Source: Limnoperna fortunei
Lineage: Eukaryota > Mollusca > Bivalvia > Mytilida > Modiolidae
Reading direction: 5' to 3'
DNA length: 64,000 nucleotides
NCBI GenBank assembly: GCA_944474755.1
Contig: OX104116.1
Span: 8,497,547 to 8,561,546 of the forward strand
In this document: positions 20,061 to 32,039 of the stretch, one piece after another
How the letters are laid out: every line of letters begins with the position of its first letter
How positions within the stretch are numbered: position 1 is the stretch's first letter
Notes under the pieces: generated by a model
The model's database searches: none
The model's input: only the letters and a program-made list of their open reading frames with translations
What the model was told of the DNA's origin: nothing
Made by a program: the position numbers and the translations under genes

Positions 20061-20178
20061 TATGCAGGTACATTAGACTTACCACATTACACATGACTTG
20101 AAACTAAATGTTGTGGATGGGGATATTGTTTCTTTCGCAATATATTTAGAACTCATATAGCTAAATCCACAATATGGT

Positions 20179-20479
20179 GGCGATTTTACCCCTCATCTTT
20201 GACGGTTTTTGTCACAGATTGGATTGAAAATACATATTGTTCTTGTAAATAGGTATTTCTTATTGTGATCAAATGTGTTTAATCTTTACTATGTATTCAA
20301 ATGTGTTTTATGTGTTTAATTGATCTTTTGATTATGATTTATGTAGTTGTTAAGATATTTAGTCATTTAATAATAAATGACCTTTTCAATTCAAATTTGT
20401 GTTAGTTCTGATAAAACAACTTAACCGTCAAACTGAGCACAACAATAAACAATTCGTGTTTATATGATTGGGCCATAAA
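20179..20479 (+). repeat. split direct repeat B1
   Basis: It matches 20877-21173 except for a 4-bp indel near TAGGTATT(TCTT)ATTG. It abuts repeat A2 directly. Confidence 0.85.
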
Positions 20480-20716
20480 GGCTTTTTATTTTAATAAATA
20501 TTTTTATGGCACATCATAATTAATTCCTTTTGAACGAAGTAGATATACTATTATGTAATTTTCGTTTGAAGTGGTTCCCTTGGTACATCAAAGGGAATGG
20601 GGGATAGTTTGGCGCATGTTTGGGAAACCAGTTCATTCTGGTTTTCGATTTATCTGCATAGCAGTAAGCATCACATCAGTTGTGTGAATTCAAAATTTTA
20701 TTTTACAAGAAAAAAC
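20479..20716 (+). repeat. split direct repeat A2
   Basis: This is the right copy of the 238-bp repeat at 4754-4991. The open frame at 20597-20794 is a shadow of this repeat. Confidence 0.85.
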
Positions 20717-20876
20717 CCACCCACCCTCCCTCATCATTTATGTCACATATACGATTTGTTAACTGTTTTGGTGACACGGTATTATTTAGCATGATCTAAC
20801 AGGTTTAATGTCTATATGTATTGTATGCATTCAAATGTGTTCAATGTATTTCAATTTTTGATTATCTCAATCTGGG

Positions 20877-21173
20877 GGCGATTTTACCCCTCATCTTTGA
20901 CGGTTTTTGTCACAGATTGGATTGAAAATACATATTGTTCTTGTAAATAGGTATTATTGTGATCAAATGTGTTTAATCTTTACTATGTATTCAAATGTGT
21001 TTTATGTGTTTAATTGATCTTTTGATTATGATTTATGTAGTTGTTAAGATATTTAGTCATTTAATAATAAATGACCTTTTCAATTCAAATTTGTGTTAGT
21101 TCTGATAAAACAACTTAACCGTCAAACTGAGCACAACAATAAACAATTCGTGTTTATATGATTGGGCCATAAA
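20877..21173 (+). repeat. split direct repeat B2, right end of the YR element
   Basis: It is the partner of B1 and is separated from A2 by 160 bp that include a weak B-like stretch. The element ends near GGGCCATAAA. Confidence 0.85.
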
Positions 21174-22970
21174 ACTTTTAATGGTAAATGTTTGCTACAA
21201 TATTTACCATAAAACCCATTTTTTGAATCGCTTTCCAACATAACAGATGGCTGTTGTTCAAAACTCTTATACTCTTACACTTACAGTGTAAATATAACAT
21301 ATTTTCTGTTGTGTTGCTGTAATATTATGTCTAACTAAAACTAATTCAAGAGTTTATTTTTTGCAAGTCTTATTATGAAGCTGTCGACTGTATATCAGGA
21401 AAATGCTTATTTAATTGTATAGTCAACACACGAGTACGGTGAATGCATTTATGTGTAAAACATATCTAGAAATAAAAATCATTTATATTTATACACTTGT
21501 CATCCGTATGTTACACTCAATAATAATCTATATTTGCACCGCGCACTTAGAAAATAAACAGATGAAATGATACCCATAATCATTGTCATATACTTACCGT
21601 ACACGTCCTTACGTTTTTAGCGAAAAGCGGTTTATAAGTTTTGGACTACCAAAGTTTCACCACGTATGCAGGACTTTCTTCCTTTAAGTATATTTATTCA
21701 TATATAAGAGATGCCTTTTTTGTGGCGTGGTGGGGAAACAATTGTTAAAAGTCTTTTAGTTACACACGATTCTTTAAAAATATATTAGTGTTTCTTGTTT
21801 TTGTAATACAAGTCATTTGTCTGATGAGATTATAAGCAATTCCGAAAAAAAATAACCAACCAACTTAACTTAATATTCATCAATGATAAAAAACAATGCG
21901 CATACATTCACTATGTTCAACGTTAGTTTGAGAGGAAATAATTTAGATATTACAGCTTCTGAAATATGGTTGTCATTTATTGGCCCGAGTCCATTAAATT
22001 CATATAAATATGCAGACAGCACAAATCTGTTTTGAGTTTTCCTCAACGAAATGTTGATTCCAAAACAAACGACTCTGATGTAAAAATAAAACCACTTATA
22101 TATGCAATTTTATTGCAATTTTTCATCAAACATTGCATAAAATATTTTTTCTAAAGTACAAGGTAGGTTTTTACGCAGACAATTGATATTTTTCATTATA
22201 CGGGATTCTTTTTCAATCAAATTAAAGTAGTTATCAAAAGCTGTTTCAACATTTTAGTTAAGCTTGAATGAAAAATGTAAAATTCTAGTAACAAAAACTA
22301 ATTGACGTCATAGTATTATGATTGTACGCATGGTCTATTTATTTTGTTTATTATAGCACTGTCCGCTATTTATATAACAACTGCCACAAATTACGTTTCT
22401 TTTGAATCTGCAGCAAAGGTGGGAAGATAACTGCTTTTATTTATTATCCACCCAAATGCATTGGTTTTATTAAGAGGAATAAATAAATACAAACTAGAAG
22501 CAACATTCTCGAATCTGAAAACGTAGTTAATTACGTTGTTGAAACTTTTGCAAACTAGAAATGAAACATTAAAAGGACATACTTTAGTAACTGTTTACTA
22601 TAAAGAAACTTACAAATAACACTAGCTGGAACGAAATCTACAGCATTCCAAAACAAAATCTTGTTAGGTCGACATCAGCTGCTCAATATATAAATTGCTG
22701 TAGTAGAAAAGCTACAATATAAAGCAAGGACCCTGAAGACTAAAACTACGTTCCATGTGACAAAACTAACTTTCATAACGGACAAAAGAATGTACTATAT
22801 AACCATAGGGCTTTATTTGACTAAACAATATGTAACTTGACCAGACAATCCACATCTCTACAGAAAACAAGTTACAAGTCTACAAACAATATATTCTATC
22901 ACAAAAAACAAGTTAGTTATGTCAACTTTAGATGCAAGATAATATCTTGTGAGTCACCTTACAATCAAAT
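21174..22970. other. AT-rich intergenic DNA
   Basis: No exon, RNA gene or structured repeat could be supported here. Confidence 0.5.
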
Positions 22971-22979
22971 TTAAAATGG

Positions 22980-23200
22980 AATACACATTACATTAACATT
23001 GTCTCAAATAAATCACTTAGTTTTCTGAAATGCATATACAAACAGCAAACGACTCATACAAATGGTCATTTGTTCCACACACAATATTACAATGGAATGC
23101 TTTACCACAAAACATGACACATTGACAACAGTTGACAGTTTTAGGGAACAGCTTACTACAACTGTTCTCTACCTAATCCTTAAATTTTGACATTTTTTAT
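22980..23200 (+). pseudogene. LINE reverse transcriptase C-terminal relic
   Basis: TILQWNALPQN, followed one frameshift later by DSFREQLTTTVLYL, matches the W-N-x-L-P ... F-x-x-x-L ending common to many LINE/RTE-type polymerases. Upstream polymerase motifs were not found, so only a decayed tail remains. Confidence 0.4.
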
Positions 23201-23763
23201 ATTTTGAATCACTTTTTTATGTATAGTAGCACTACACAATTTATTTGATTTTGTTAATATTTTGATTAGTTATTATTATCTTTTTTTCATTTTTGCTACA
23301 TGCTTAGAAATTCTTTTAGTCACGCATGCGCAAGACACCCGTTCAAGTCATCTTCAGTAACCTGTAGTTATGGATGTATCACAAGGAAGAAGATGATCAG
23401 AAAATCAGAGGATGTCTTTTCTCCTGGAGCACCTGCTTTCATTTTGTAATTGTTGTAATGTAAGTTACCCTTTGATACCAATTTGCTGATAATACTAAAA
23501 TTGCAGTTCAATACTGAGAAGGGTATTAATGAATCAACATATGGCAGAGCCGACTTTTCTCCCATTTGTTGTTGACACGCACAATGTATGTGTAGCAGAC
23601 GTCAATGAATTGTGTACAATACAATTTATACAATGGATTTGAAAAGACGAATGAATTTATTAGGAGGGCTATTCGGATTGGCTAAAACATAAAAAAATAG
23701 GTCGATATCGGAATCCGCTTGACTACTATGCAGCGGAATCGTGCAGCTTACAGTAGTGATTCC

Positions 23764-24008
23764 TATTCCTGGATTTGACTTTTCCATAGACATGACAATG
23801 AGTAACTCAACGGGTGTCTAATTAGAGGCAGGCACTGCTTACTCGTCCGGAGCACCTGAATGCACCCATGGTTTTGATTGGGTTCGGGTTACTCTCTTTC
23901 TGTTTTTTGTGTTTTTGGTTTTTGTGTTGCGTTTTGTCTATATCCGGATTTGTAACTGTCCCTTGACTTTTGGCTCTTGTTGTTCGGTCGGTTTTCTTTG
24001 CTATTTTT
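23764..24008. repeat. dispersed repeat, copy 2 (probable Penelope 3' region)
   Basis: It closely matches 524-770, including TACTCGTCCGGAGCACCTGA and the TTGTTCGGTCGGTTTTC end. The minus-strand open frame at 23822-24121 is its shadow. Confidence 0.75.
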
Positions 24009-24124
24009 CTTACAAAAATTTTACCTAATTTTAGTACTGTTGCGTACTGTAGCGTGACCCGAAAGTTGTTTTTAGACTTATCAAACACAAACAAAATGCT
24101 ATTCATGTAATAAAATTGCATCAG

Positions 24125-24423
24125 GATATTTACTAATTTTCGTCTGCTATATTATTCCACTGCACAGTGGTCAAGCAGTATATGCCCTGTTCTCCTGTAA
24201 AAAAGATCAAAAAGTACAATTGTGTGGTAGAATCCTCTGTTGTTCTGATCAAGGAAGACTGTCATTTTATTCGTGTAATAAAACAATTACTGAATTTGAT
24301 ATACGGTCGGTACAAGGATTGATCAGTCCTCAAAAGTGTACATTCACCTCGCCTGGCAGCTCGGTGAATATTACAATTTTCTGGCATATAAATCCTGATA
24401 GAAACCTGTATCAATGTCATTAA
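24125..24423 (+). CDS. Cys-rich secreted peptide, probable terminal exon, unrecognised
   Basis: After an ATCAG acceptor-like site, an open frame of 99 codons runs to a stop at 24421-24423. It starts with a hydrophobic run (YLLIFVCYIIPLHSG) and AVYA, typical of a signal peptide and cleavage site. The mature part has at least seven cysteines (CKK, CGRILCC, SCNK, QKCTF, QCH at the end) and an N-x-T/S site. An in-frame stop at 24073-24075 blocks extension and there is no ATG, so an upstream exon must supply the start or the gene is a relic. I do not recognise the family. A SINE begins about 125 bp downstream. Confidence 0.4.
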
Positions 24424-24535
24424 TTGTATATTATTGCCAAGTATATGCAGGTCAGATTTTATTTATAAGTTAAATTTTATATCGCGTTACACATTGCTCG
24501 TACCCGAGATTTTAAAAAATAATATATATACTCTT

Positions 24536-24831
24536 CAAAACAAGAAACGAGGGGCCTCGGTGGCCGAGTGGTCAAGGTAGTTCGTCTACTATTGATCACG
24601 TGGTCTGTCAACACTGAGATTGCGGGTTCGATTCTCACTGCAGGCAGGGTGTACTCGACTCCAATCTTAATTGACAAGGATTGCCAGTTTTCCTACCGCA
24701 GGTCGGGGGTTCTCTCCGGGTACTCCGGCTTCCTCCCCCAATAAAAACTGGACGCCATGAAATAGCTGAAAAATTGCTGAAAGTGGCGTTAAAACACCAT
24801 TCAAACAAACAAACAAACAAAACAAGAAACG
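24536..24831 (+). mobile_element. full-length tRNA-derived SINE with 14-bp target duplication
   Basis: CAAAACAAGAAACG at 24536-24549 and 24818-24831 is a perfect target duplication. The body starts GGGGCCTCGGTGGCCGAGTG, a serine-tRNA-like A box, with a B box GGTTCGATTC near 24625. The tail contains GGAAGCCGGAGTACCCGGAG in complement, AATAGCTGAAAAATTGCTGA, AGTGGCGTTAAAACACCA and an AAAC-repeat end. This is the reference copy for the fragments elsewhere in the window. Open frames over it are not genes. Confidence 0.9.
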
Positions 24832-25019
24832 CAACGGTTGCTTTTGCATATTTTAATCAGCAACATTTAAATCCAAACTTACAATTACAACTTGCAAATT
24901 TTCCAATTCTGCTCATTTGTAAGGAATTTTTGACAGAAGTACTATCATCTCAAGGCCAAATTATTTTAACAAGTACAATTATTGCATATGGTTATTAGTT
25001 TACTAACAAATTTACCCCC

Positions 25020-26660
25020 AGCAATTATCAGATAAGAAAGTAAATAATTTTAGTATTAACCAATGATAGCAGGTGTAAAATTGACAAATTCATCTTAAAT
25101 AAACTTTTTTTCTGCATGCTAGAATGTCTACCAGTTCTCGTTTTATACATTTTGACCCCTTCATTACATCCAAAACCTAAAACAGGAGTTTATTTAAATT
25201 AAAGCATACCCTACTGAATATGGACCACTACAAATCCCAAAATATGATAAATTATTACATAATACTATTTTCAGGCTGAAATTTGACACCCCATAGGTTT
25301 TGGCTCTGATCAGTAATTAAAATGATTGTCTTCGTGATTTACCTTCTTTCTGTACCATTTTTTTTGTCAGGAGTATTAGAAGTTGATATACCTGCCTATG
25401 GCCTCTTACAGGTGTAGGACCACTAATTTTTTTGACTCTTTGGCATTATTAAATTTGATATTTTTAACTTATCCTAGAAAATTTACCTTCATTTCAAATA
25501 AATGTACAATTATGTCCCATATAAAGATGCACCGGTTTAACATTTTGTCAAAATTTCACAATATGTTTCATTGCATATAAGAACGAAGGCTCAACCGGAA
25601 GTCCATGTGGTCTAAAAATCTACTTTCACTTTCTATTTCAGTCAAAAAATAGTGCATGTCCCTAATTGACTCTCAACATTTTTATGTTCATTTAAAACCA
25701 ATAATACTTTATCCTCAAGTTCCCTAGAATATTCAGCTTTCCAAAAATACGCAATGTATTCAGGTATCATGTGTGGTTCAAATTCTATATTAGGCAACAG
25801 TGAACCAGTCTGTTGAATAGTACTACTTTTACGTACAACATCTGGACTGGTTCCCGGTTTGGTGGTCCCACCCCTAAAGGAGATGTTATTGTTCAACAAA
25901 TAAAATAAAATTGTTCCTAGTCTTCGATTTATGTTATTCGAAACAAAATTCTAAAGTTTTGTTGAATTTAATTAAGCGGTTTTCAAGAAATGCATGGAAA
26001 CATACACAGACCTAACATGTGCACGATCATGAAAAATTAGCTTGGTGATCAAGAAATGCATTATTCCTTAATTTTTCAATTTCGTAGTTGCAGATGCAAA
26101 TGGCAAGCATTGCAATATACATCCAACACAAATGAACTTATTTCACACATAGAAAGGCTCTAATTACATAATTTTATCATAAATTTTGCATTTTGTTAGT
26201 TTATTTCACATCCCCCTTTTTTCAAAGTGAGATTCTGAGTATCTTCAAACTGTTGGAATAAGACTTGTATCCCTTGAAATACATTTCAATTAAGACAAAT
26301 AGTATAAAACTGTCCTAATTATGTACCTAGACCATTCTGAGAATGTTTTTGAGTTTAAATCGAAATTTATTGATATTCAAATGTACTATATTTTGGAGGT
26401 GTATATTAATAGTTTCTCATTTATTAATTTCATTAAATGCGGTAACTGTTCTATTAAGTTTAATAGTCAAATGAACAGACTTTACTAAAATGAAACCCCA
26501 CTAGAGTACCAACTGGTATAAAAAGAAACAAAATTATATCTTGCTTTGGTATGAAATCGCAAAAATTTCTCATTTTTAAGGAATTTTTGACAGTACTATC
26601 ATCTCATGCTGGACTGGTCTCGTTATTTGGTGGTCCTACACCTATAATCGGCGTATAGTG
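25020..26660. other. repeat-rich spacer with a protein-like relic
   Basis: A roughly 40-bp stretch (AAGGAATTTTTGACAG...ACTATCATCTCA) occurs at about 24917 and 26578. GGTGGTCC(C/T)AC motifs occur at about 25860 and 26618 and inverted at about 25412. The boundaries of an element could not be fixed. Confidence 0.4.
25642..25899 (-). pseudogene. uncharacterised protein-like open frame
   Basis: The 85-codon minus-strand frame lacks an ATG but has protein-like composition, including IPEYIAYFWKAEYSRELEDK and VLLVLNEHKNVESQLG. It ends in a stop. It probably derives from a repeat-borne or retrocopied gene. I do not recognise it. Confidence 0.3.
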
Positions 26661-26667
26661 TAGGAGG

Positions 26668-26796
26668 ATTGTTTTCAATTGCTGGTTCGATTATCGGAAA
26701 TAGACGACTTTGGGTAGGTTGACGCCAATTTATGTACAGCGTAAACCCACCCAAAGTCGCCTATATCCAATAATCTAACCAACAATTAAAAACAAT
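26668..26796. repeat. long imperfect hairpin
   Basis: Arms of 53 nt at 26668-26720 and 26744-26796 pair with about seven mismatches, mostly transitions, around a 23-nt loop. The inner arm contains CGACTTTGGGT. Confidence 0.7.
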
Positions 26797-26922
26797 TTTT
26801 ATATTTTAAGTTAAATATTATTAAAAGAAATAACAAAATCAATATTTAACCATTTGTCAAATTATATTTGCAATTCACAATTATTAGTGTTGTCACTTGT
26901 TGTTTGCGGAAAATTCGTGTAT

Positions 26923-27401
26923 AATCAACGCACGGGGGGGGGGGGGGAATTCCTATATAAAGGTATACGTATATGTGCCAAAAATATGGGTAGGTTTTTT
27001 TGAAAATTTATATAAAAATGGGTATAGTTTTTACAACAATCTTATATAAAATGGATATGCTTTTTAATCTTAATTGAAAGAAAAGTCTCATATTAATATG
27101 GGTCATGTTTATAATATAAAAGTGTAATTTTAATAATGACATTGTGTTTTCTTCTTCACTATGTTATCATTTTGTGTGTATAAATATGACCTTCTTTTAA
27201 GTTTACTGAATATAAAGATGGGTTGTGAAAATTGTTCATTTTATATAATTATGGGTCATGAAAATTGGAAATTTTATATAAATATGGGTATTGAAAATTG
27301 GAAATTTTATATAAATATGGGTATTGAATTCAAATCAAAAATGGCACATCCCCACCCTAAAAGTTACCAAGTTACCCCCCCCCCCCCCCCGTGAATCAAC
27401 G
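26923..27401. mobile_element. element with G-run and C-run ends and 8-bp target duplication
   Basis: The 463-bp element starts CACG plus a G run (26931) and ends with a C run plus CGTG (27393). AATCAACG flanks both sides (26923-26930 and 27394-27401). The interior contains repeated ATATAAATATGGGTATTG units, and tandem copies fill 27230-27330. An 8-bp duplication fits hAT-like insertion, but the family is not certain. The open frame at 27161-27394 reflects the internal repeats. Confidence 0.65.
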
Positions 27402-29225
27402 TCATCAATACATTTAAGTATGACGTCATTCATACAGTCACGTGCTAAAATACCAAGTTAGGTTATAAGAAATGGATAATGTTGCTGTGTTTATATCATA
27501 CTTTGATTAACATATTGTTGAACAGGTATTCGTATAGTAAGAAAAAGAAGTAAGATGACAAGAAAGATAGCTCTCATTTAAGATTTTAATTTATAAATGC
27601 CATTGTTGGAGATCTAATATTAATATACCATTTTTGGGGATCTACTATCAAAATGCCAATTTCGGGACCTAATATGAGGGAACATTGTAATAACGAAAAT
27701 AAATTGCGAATCAAAATTATGTTTGTTTGACGTTTGTTCAGAACGTACACATAACACATTATTATTACAATTGAAAAAACATATTATTTAAAATGAAGAT
27801 ATCTAGCATGCGGCAAAAACCCCTACCTAATGAAAACTCAAAATTGTAACATTTTTCCCGTCTTAAAGTTTCTTCTACTAAGGACAAGCATTGTGACTAT
27901 TTGTGATTCATGTAGGATTCTTGCATTATGAATAAATATTAAATTGTTAGTTTCTTTCTTTGGGCATTACCTTAAATGACAGATTAAAATTATCACAAGA
28001 ATTTAGGTCTCAAAAATCTGACCTGCAAAAAAAATACATTTGCATTGAACCCTATATTTGTATGTAGCCATTTCGAATGCGGATTTCAAATTTTACATTT
28101 GAGATGATCTAACCTACTTTGTCATTTCGAAATAATGTAAATTAGCGTAACGTAAGATAATTAGATTTATTTACCTATTTTTAAACGATTTGATTCCATT
28201 TATCTTAATTTGAATCTGCAACATATGTTCAACTGACATTCAATATAGTTAAGATTTTATAAGTAACACATAGCATAAAAGTACTTACCACAGTACTAAT
28301 GTTCCTTAATGTCAGCTTAAAGAACGTTTGCAAAAGTGTTACGAGAAAGGCCGAAGATAACTCATTCGCTACAAGAAAACATGCCCTTGACAAGAGTGGC
28401 AAATAAAAAAGCAATAAGATAATTTTTATAACGAAATGCTGCGTTTTATTTTTCTATAAAATAATCTGTAAATAAAGCAATAAAAATTGTACAGAAGCAG
28501 AATGTTTACTTGTTTGCTGAACAGTGCCTAACACAAAACTTTCGGCAATTTTTATCTTTATCGTGGCATCCAGTTTGAACTGCCACAAGGAAGGGAGGAG
28601 GCCAGAGTACCTGGTCAAAAATCATGATCGTCATTAGGAAAACTGGCAATCTGCATCAATGAAGGCAATAACAATATACTGAATTCCACGGAACTGTAAG
28701 AAAAGACAATCCACAAATCACGGTAAAAAAGTGCAAACTTTAACACCAACATCCAAAAAAATAGTAACTTCAGCAAGGGTCCTAACTTGGTACCGGCATT
28801 TAAAAAAAGAAATGTAAGGTTTAACCAGGTTTAATGGCATGCCAAAACACCCGCTTTAATAACTGTAGAATGTGAGTTGACGCAAATGGGTGGGTACTAT
28901 ATACCACCAATAATCATAAAGCACAATAACTGTCTACTGAATTCACTATTTAGAGAAATTATATTTTAAAACGAGATATTATATACAGATGATTTGTAAC
29001 TATCATCATAGGATGAAACATATGTATGTCAGTTAAGCACCTTTTTATTTGTCAAACATGCTTAAAGATATTCAAATACACTATAATAATTTGAACTGAA
29101 TTGAAATATTAGAAATTGCTTTGCATTAGTAGTCAGAAAGTAGTGTATCTTGTTTCATGTGTGAACCAAATATGTTGTGGTGGACGTGTTAAATGCAACG
29201 TGTACATCCGTCTGTGGCGTATGGT
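27402..29225. other. AT-rich spacer upstream of the microexon gene
   Basis: A degenerate minus-strand SINE fragment can be seen near 28558-28660 (GGAGGCCAGAGTACCTGG). A minus-strand frame at 28260-28400 with a good GTAAGT donor is hydrophobic but lacks an ATG. Nothing else is supported. Confidence 0.4.
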
Positions 29226-29229
29226 TTAG

Positions 29230-29237
29230 TATAAATA
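29230..29237 (+). promoter_or_regulatory. TATA box of the microexon gene
   Basis: TATAAATA lies 50 nt before the ATG at 29280. A start of transcription about 25-30 nt downstream would leave a 5' UTR of roughly 15-25 nt. Confidence 0.5.
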
Positions 29238-29279
29238 CCAAAGTCCATTTGTTATAGCCCGGCCCGAAACTAATTCGTA

Positions 29280-29343
29280 ATGTTGCAAAGCACAACTACC
29301 AGTGGGATATTGTTGCTGGCTGCAACTTCAGTATGGTGTGGAG
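29280..29343 (+). CDS. signal-peptide exon of the microexon gene
   Basis: The exon runs from ATG to a strong GTAAGT donor and has 21 codons plus one base, ending in phase 1. MLQSTTTSGILLLAATSVWC has a hydrophobic core and a small-residue region typical of secretory signals. The final G begins the split codon shared with every cassette. The TATA box lies 50 nt upstream. Confidence 0.65.
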
Positions 29344-31994
29344 GTAAGTAGTGTCAATATGTATAATTGTCTGCAAAATGTCCCGTTTTTATTAACTGTG
29401 TTTTGTAGAGTTTAAAATAGAATAATATTAAAGTAAAATTAAGTTCAATTCAATTTTTAAAAATTTAATATTTTATTCCTCATTAAAAAATCATAAAAAA
29501 TCTTTTTTTATTCTTATACCTAAAACATTTTTAACAGAAAAAAGAGCACGGTATTTTATCGCCTGGAGCTCGTGTCTTAGGGATTGTCAATAAGATATGA
29601 TTTTTATGGTTATATTACATCAAATTTCTGGAATCGATGTAATTTTGAAATTGGTAAAATACAAAAATGCAGTTCTCTTCATGAACCATGTGTAGACAAT
29701 GCATATAATTCAAATTTTAGTAATTATTTAAACACGACTGATTCCTTCACTTTCATTAAAAGACTTCTTTATCACATACATCTGCCTTTTATATTTTTCA
29801 TTTAACATTTATATGCAACATCATATGTTGTTGCAAGTAAAAATAAATTAATGTGTCAAAAATGTCACAAATCAGGAAAATTTCATTCTCCGCCATGCTT
29901 GTCAGTGCTCTTGTTCTTTTAACAACAGTTATTAGCTACATAATATGTAAAAGTAAACTTTGGAGTGCTTCCATGTTCATCGATAGCGCCGAATGTTAAA
30001 AGAGACCTTAGAGAGTGATTAAAAATAAGCAGGACTCAAGACTAAACCGTTAACGTTGTGTTTTTGCAATTTGGTACTGCTTATAAAACTAAACCACACT
30101 TTTCAATTAATACTACTGGCCAGAAAAAAAGACAGTAAGTACCAGAGGCATTCATTTTCCATCTGTCACTCACTGAGATTAACTGCAAGTGACTGCAAAA
30201 GTGTCAGACAATAATTTTTTACTGTGATAGTCAATTCACGCAATCAAAGTTTGCCTGTTCTGGTGTATTTTGCAAAAAATGTCATTTGTTTTACGTTTAC
30301 TCAGTCAAAATTTGTCTAGTACAACAGCGCTACTGTTGATTCAGTCAAAAAATGTCTGTCACAGACGTGTTCTCTGTTTTATCAGACTAAATGCGACTGT
30401 CACATCGTCTGATAATTATCAGATTTATCAGATTATTTAAAATTTTTTTAACATCGATCGATAATACACAATATTAATCCTTAAAAAATAACACCGAATG
30501 ATGTCGCCCAATGCTAAATACACAGTTAGGTGGAATAACCTGTAACATAATTAACATAAAAAATAGGAAGCGTCCCGTGGACATGGACAGTCTTATTACG
30601 CTTACTGAATTACCTAATCTTTATAAACAGTAGAAAACAAAGACGATTTTATTTTTTATAATATTATAGTTAAAAAATAATTATAATAACTAAAGGTTTA
30701 AAATTTAATGCGTCCTGAAAAAAACCAGCATCAGTTTTCGACACAAGTCATAACTTAATAAATTGGAGATGTCATCATACTTTGTTTATTTTTGTTTGCA
30801 GAAAATAGTATTGTAAAAATCTAGAAGATGTCTAAAATTCGCTTTTTATTTTAATAAGAGGGAGAACAGTAAGGTAGTGATAAATTCAGTTTATACCAAT
30901 CTTTTAACATATTATTACACTTTCAATTGCCTTCAATGCCTATGGTTAATTTTTAGAACAGATTTATTAAGAAATTAATTCATGTATGTTACAAAACTAT
31001 TTTTATAACATTTATCATAGTAAAGTGTCAGTACGCATAATTATCAATATAGATTTTTGGTTTACTTTCGAACATTATTTGTTCGCCTTTATGTTCTCAT
31101 ATCACATAATTGTATTTTTAAATAAAAGACACAATAAAAAAGGTAAGTAAAGACAGTATATAATATGTTCACATTGTTTTAGTATTACCAGAATAATACT
31201 ATTGATTGTGATAGAGTTTACGATCGTGTAGATTATATCTGGTGCATGTTAATAGAAAACTTAAAATTTATATTTATCTCGTGTTTTCTGAAAGAGCCCA
31301 TAAATCACTTTTATTGACTTTAATGATTAGACTTCATCCTGTTAAAAGAGGCATTTTATTACCGTCGCAAAGCAAATGATATTTTGTGATACAGTATACG
31401 TACATATACATTATATCTGGCACGTGATTGCAGACGGCTATGAATCTGTATTTATTTAATGCTTTCTGGAAGAATCGAGTAATCAATTTGTTTGACTTTT
31501 AATGATAAGACTATGATGTTGTTATAAGACGTATGCATGACCGTAATAAAACAAAAGATATTTTATTGCATGTTGCCCCCGTCTCAAGGATTTTAAATAA
31601 AATATGATTCTTGTATAATTATAATACCTCGCATGTCTGGAGTCTAGTCAATTTCTTCGTTAGTAAACAAAAAAAAACTGAACTTCTTTTTACGTAGCAT
31701 GTTCAGAAAATGCATAGTATAAACAATTATAGTAATCCCCAAACCTCTGCTGATTACTTTAACCTCATCAAGACCTTTTGTCACAAACATTGTCTTAGTA
31801 TATAATTTTCATTTTAAAATAATATACAACATACGTTGATGTAATGAATAACAAAATTCAATATGCCGAACATATCAGTAATCTGGAAAATTTAATACTC
31901 CGTCATGCTTGTAAGTGGATAATGCTCTTGTTCTATAACAAGAGTTATTAGATATAGAATATATAAACGTAAATATTTTCTTCTTTTTTTTCAG
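29344..31994 (+). other. long first intron with relic cassette
   Basis: The intron includes the module that precedes cassettes elsewhere (CCATGCTTGTCAGTG at about 29895). At about 29985-30001 only AATGTTAAAAG remains and it has no GT donor, so the first unit looks like a dead cassette. Further repeated modules (CAGACGGCTATGAA..., about 31431) recur in later introns. No other exon was found. Confidence 0.4.
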
Positions 31995-32039
31995 TTATTC
32001 CGCCAGCACCAATACTGAAATTCGGGTTAGACCTAAAAG
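31995..32039 (+). CDS. cassette exon 1 (45 nt)
   Basis: The acceptor TTTTTTTTCAG and donor AAAAG/GTAGAT give phase 1-1. It encodes VIPPAPILKFGLDLK plus the split Gly. It is an early, diverged member of the array. Confidence 0.55.

Larger units (their letters stand above)
4754..21173 (+). mobile_element. Ngaro/PAT-like tyrosine-recombinase retrotransposon with split direct repeats, with a nested LINE
   Basis: Repeat A (238 bp) occurs at 4754-4991 and 20479-20716. Repeat B (about 300 bp) occurs at 20179-20479 and 20877-21173. The order A1 - genes - B1-A2-B2 is the split direct repeat arrangement known for Ngaro and PAT-like YR retrotransposons, which integrate without target duplications. Inside, in order, are an SGNH-hydrolase ORF, an inserted LINE, a short gag-like start, an RNase H tail and a tyrosine recombinase. 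The reverse transcriptase core and most of gag are missing, so the copy is not autonomous. A1 and A2 look identical by eye, implying recent insertion. The 16.4-kb span includes about 10 kb of nested and duplicated material. Confidence 0.8.

Noticed and set aside
24540..24640. Functional serine tRNA gene
   Set aside because: The tRNA-like head continues into a SINE tail and is bounded by a 14-bp target duplication; it is a SINE promoter, not a tRNA gene.
28229..28414. Minus-strand exon with a signal-like leader
   Set aside because: The donor is good, but there is no ATG in the hydrophobic frame and the only ATG frames stop quickly.
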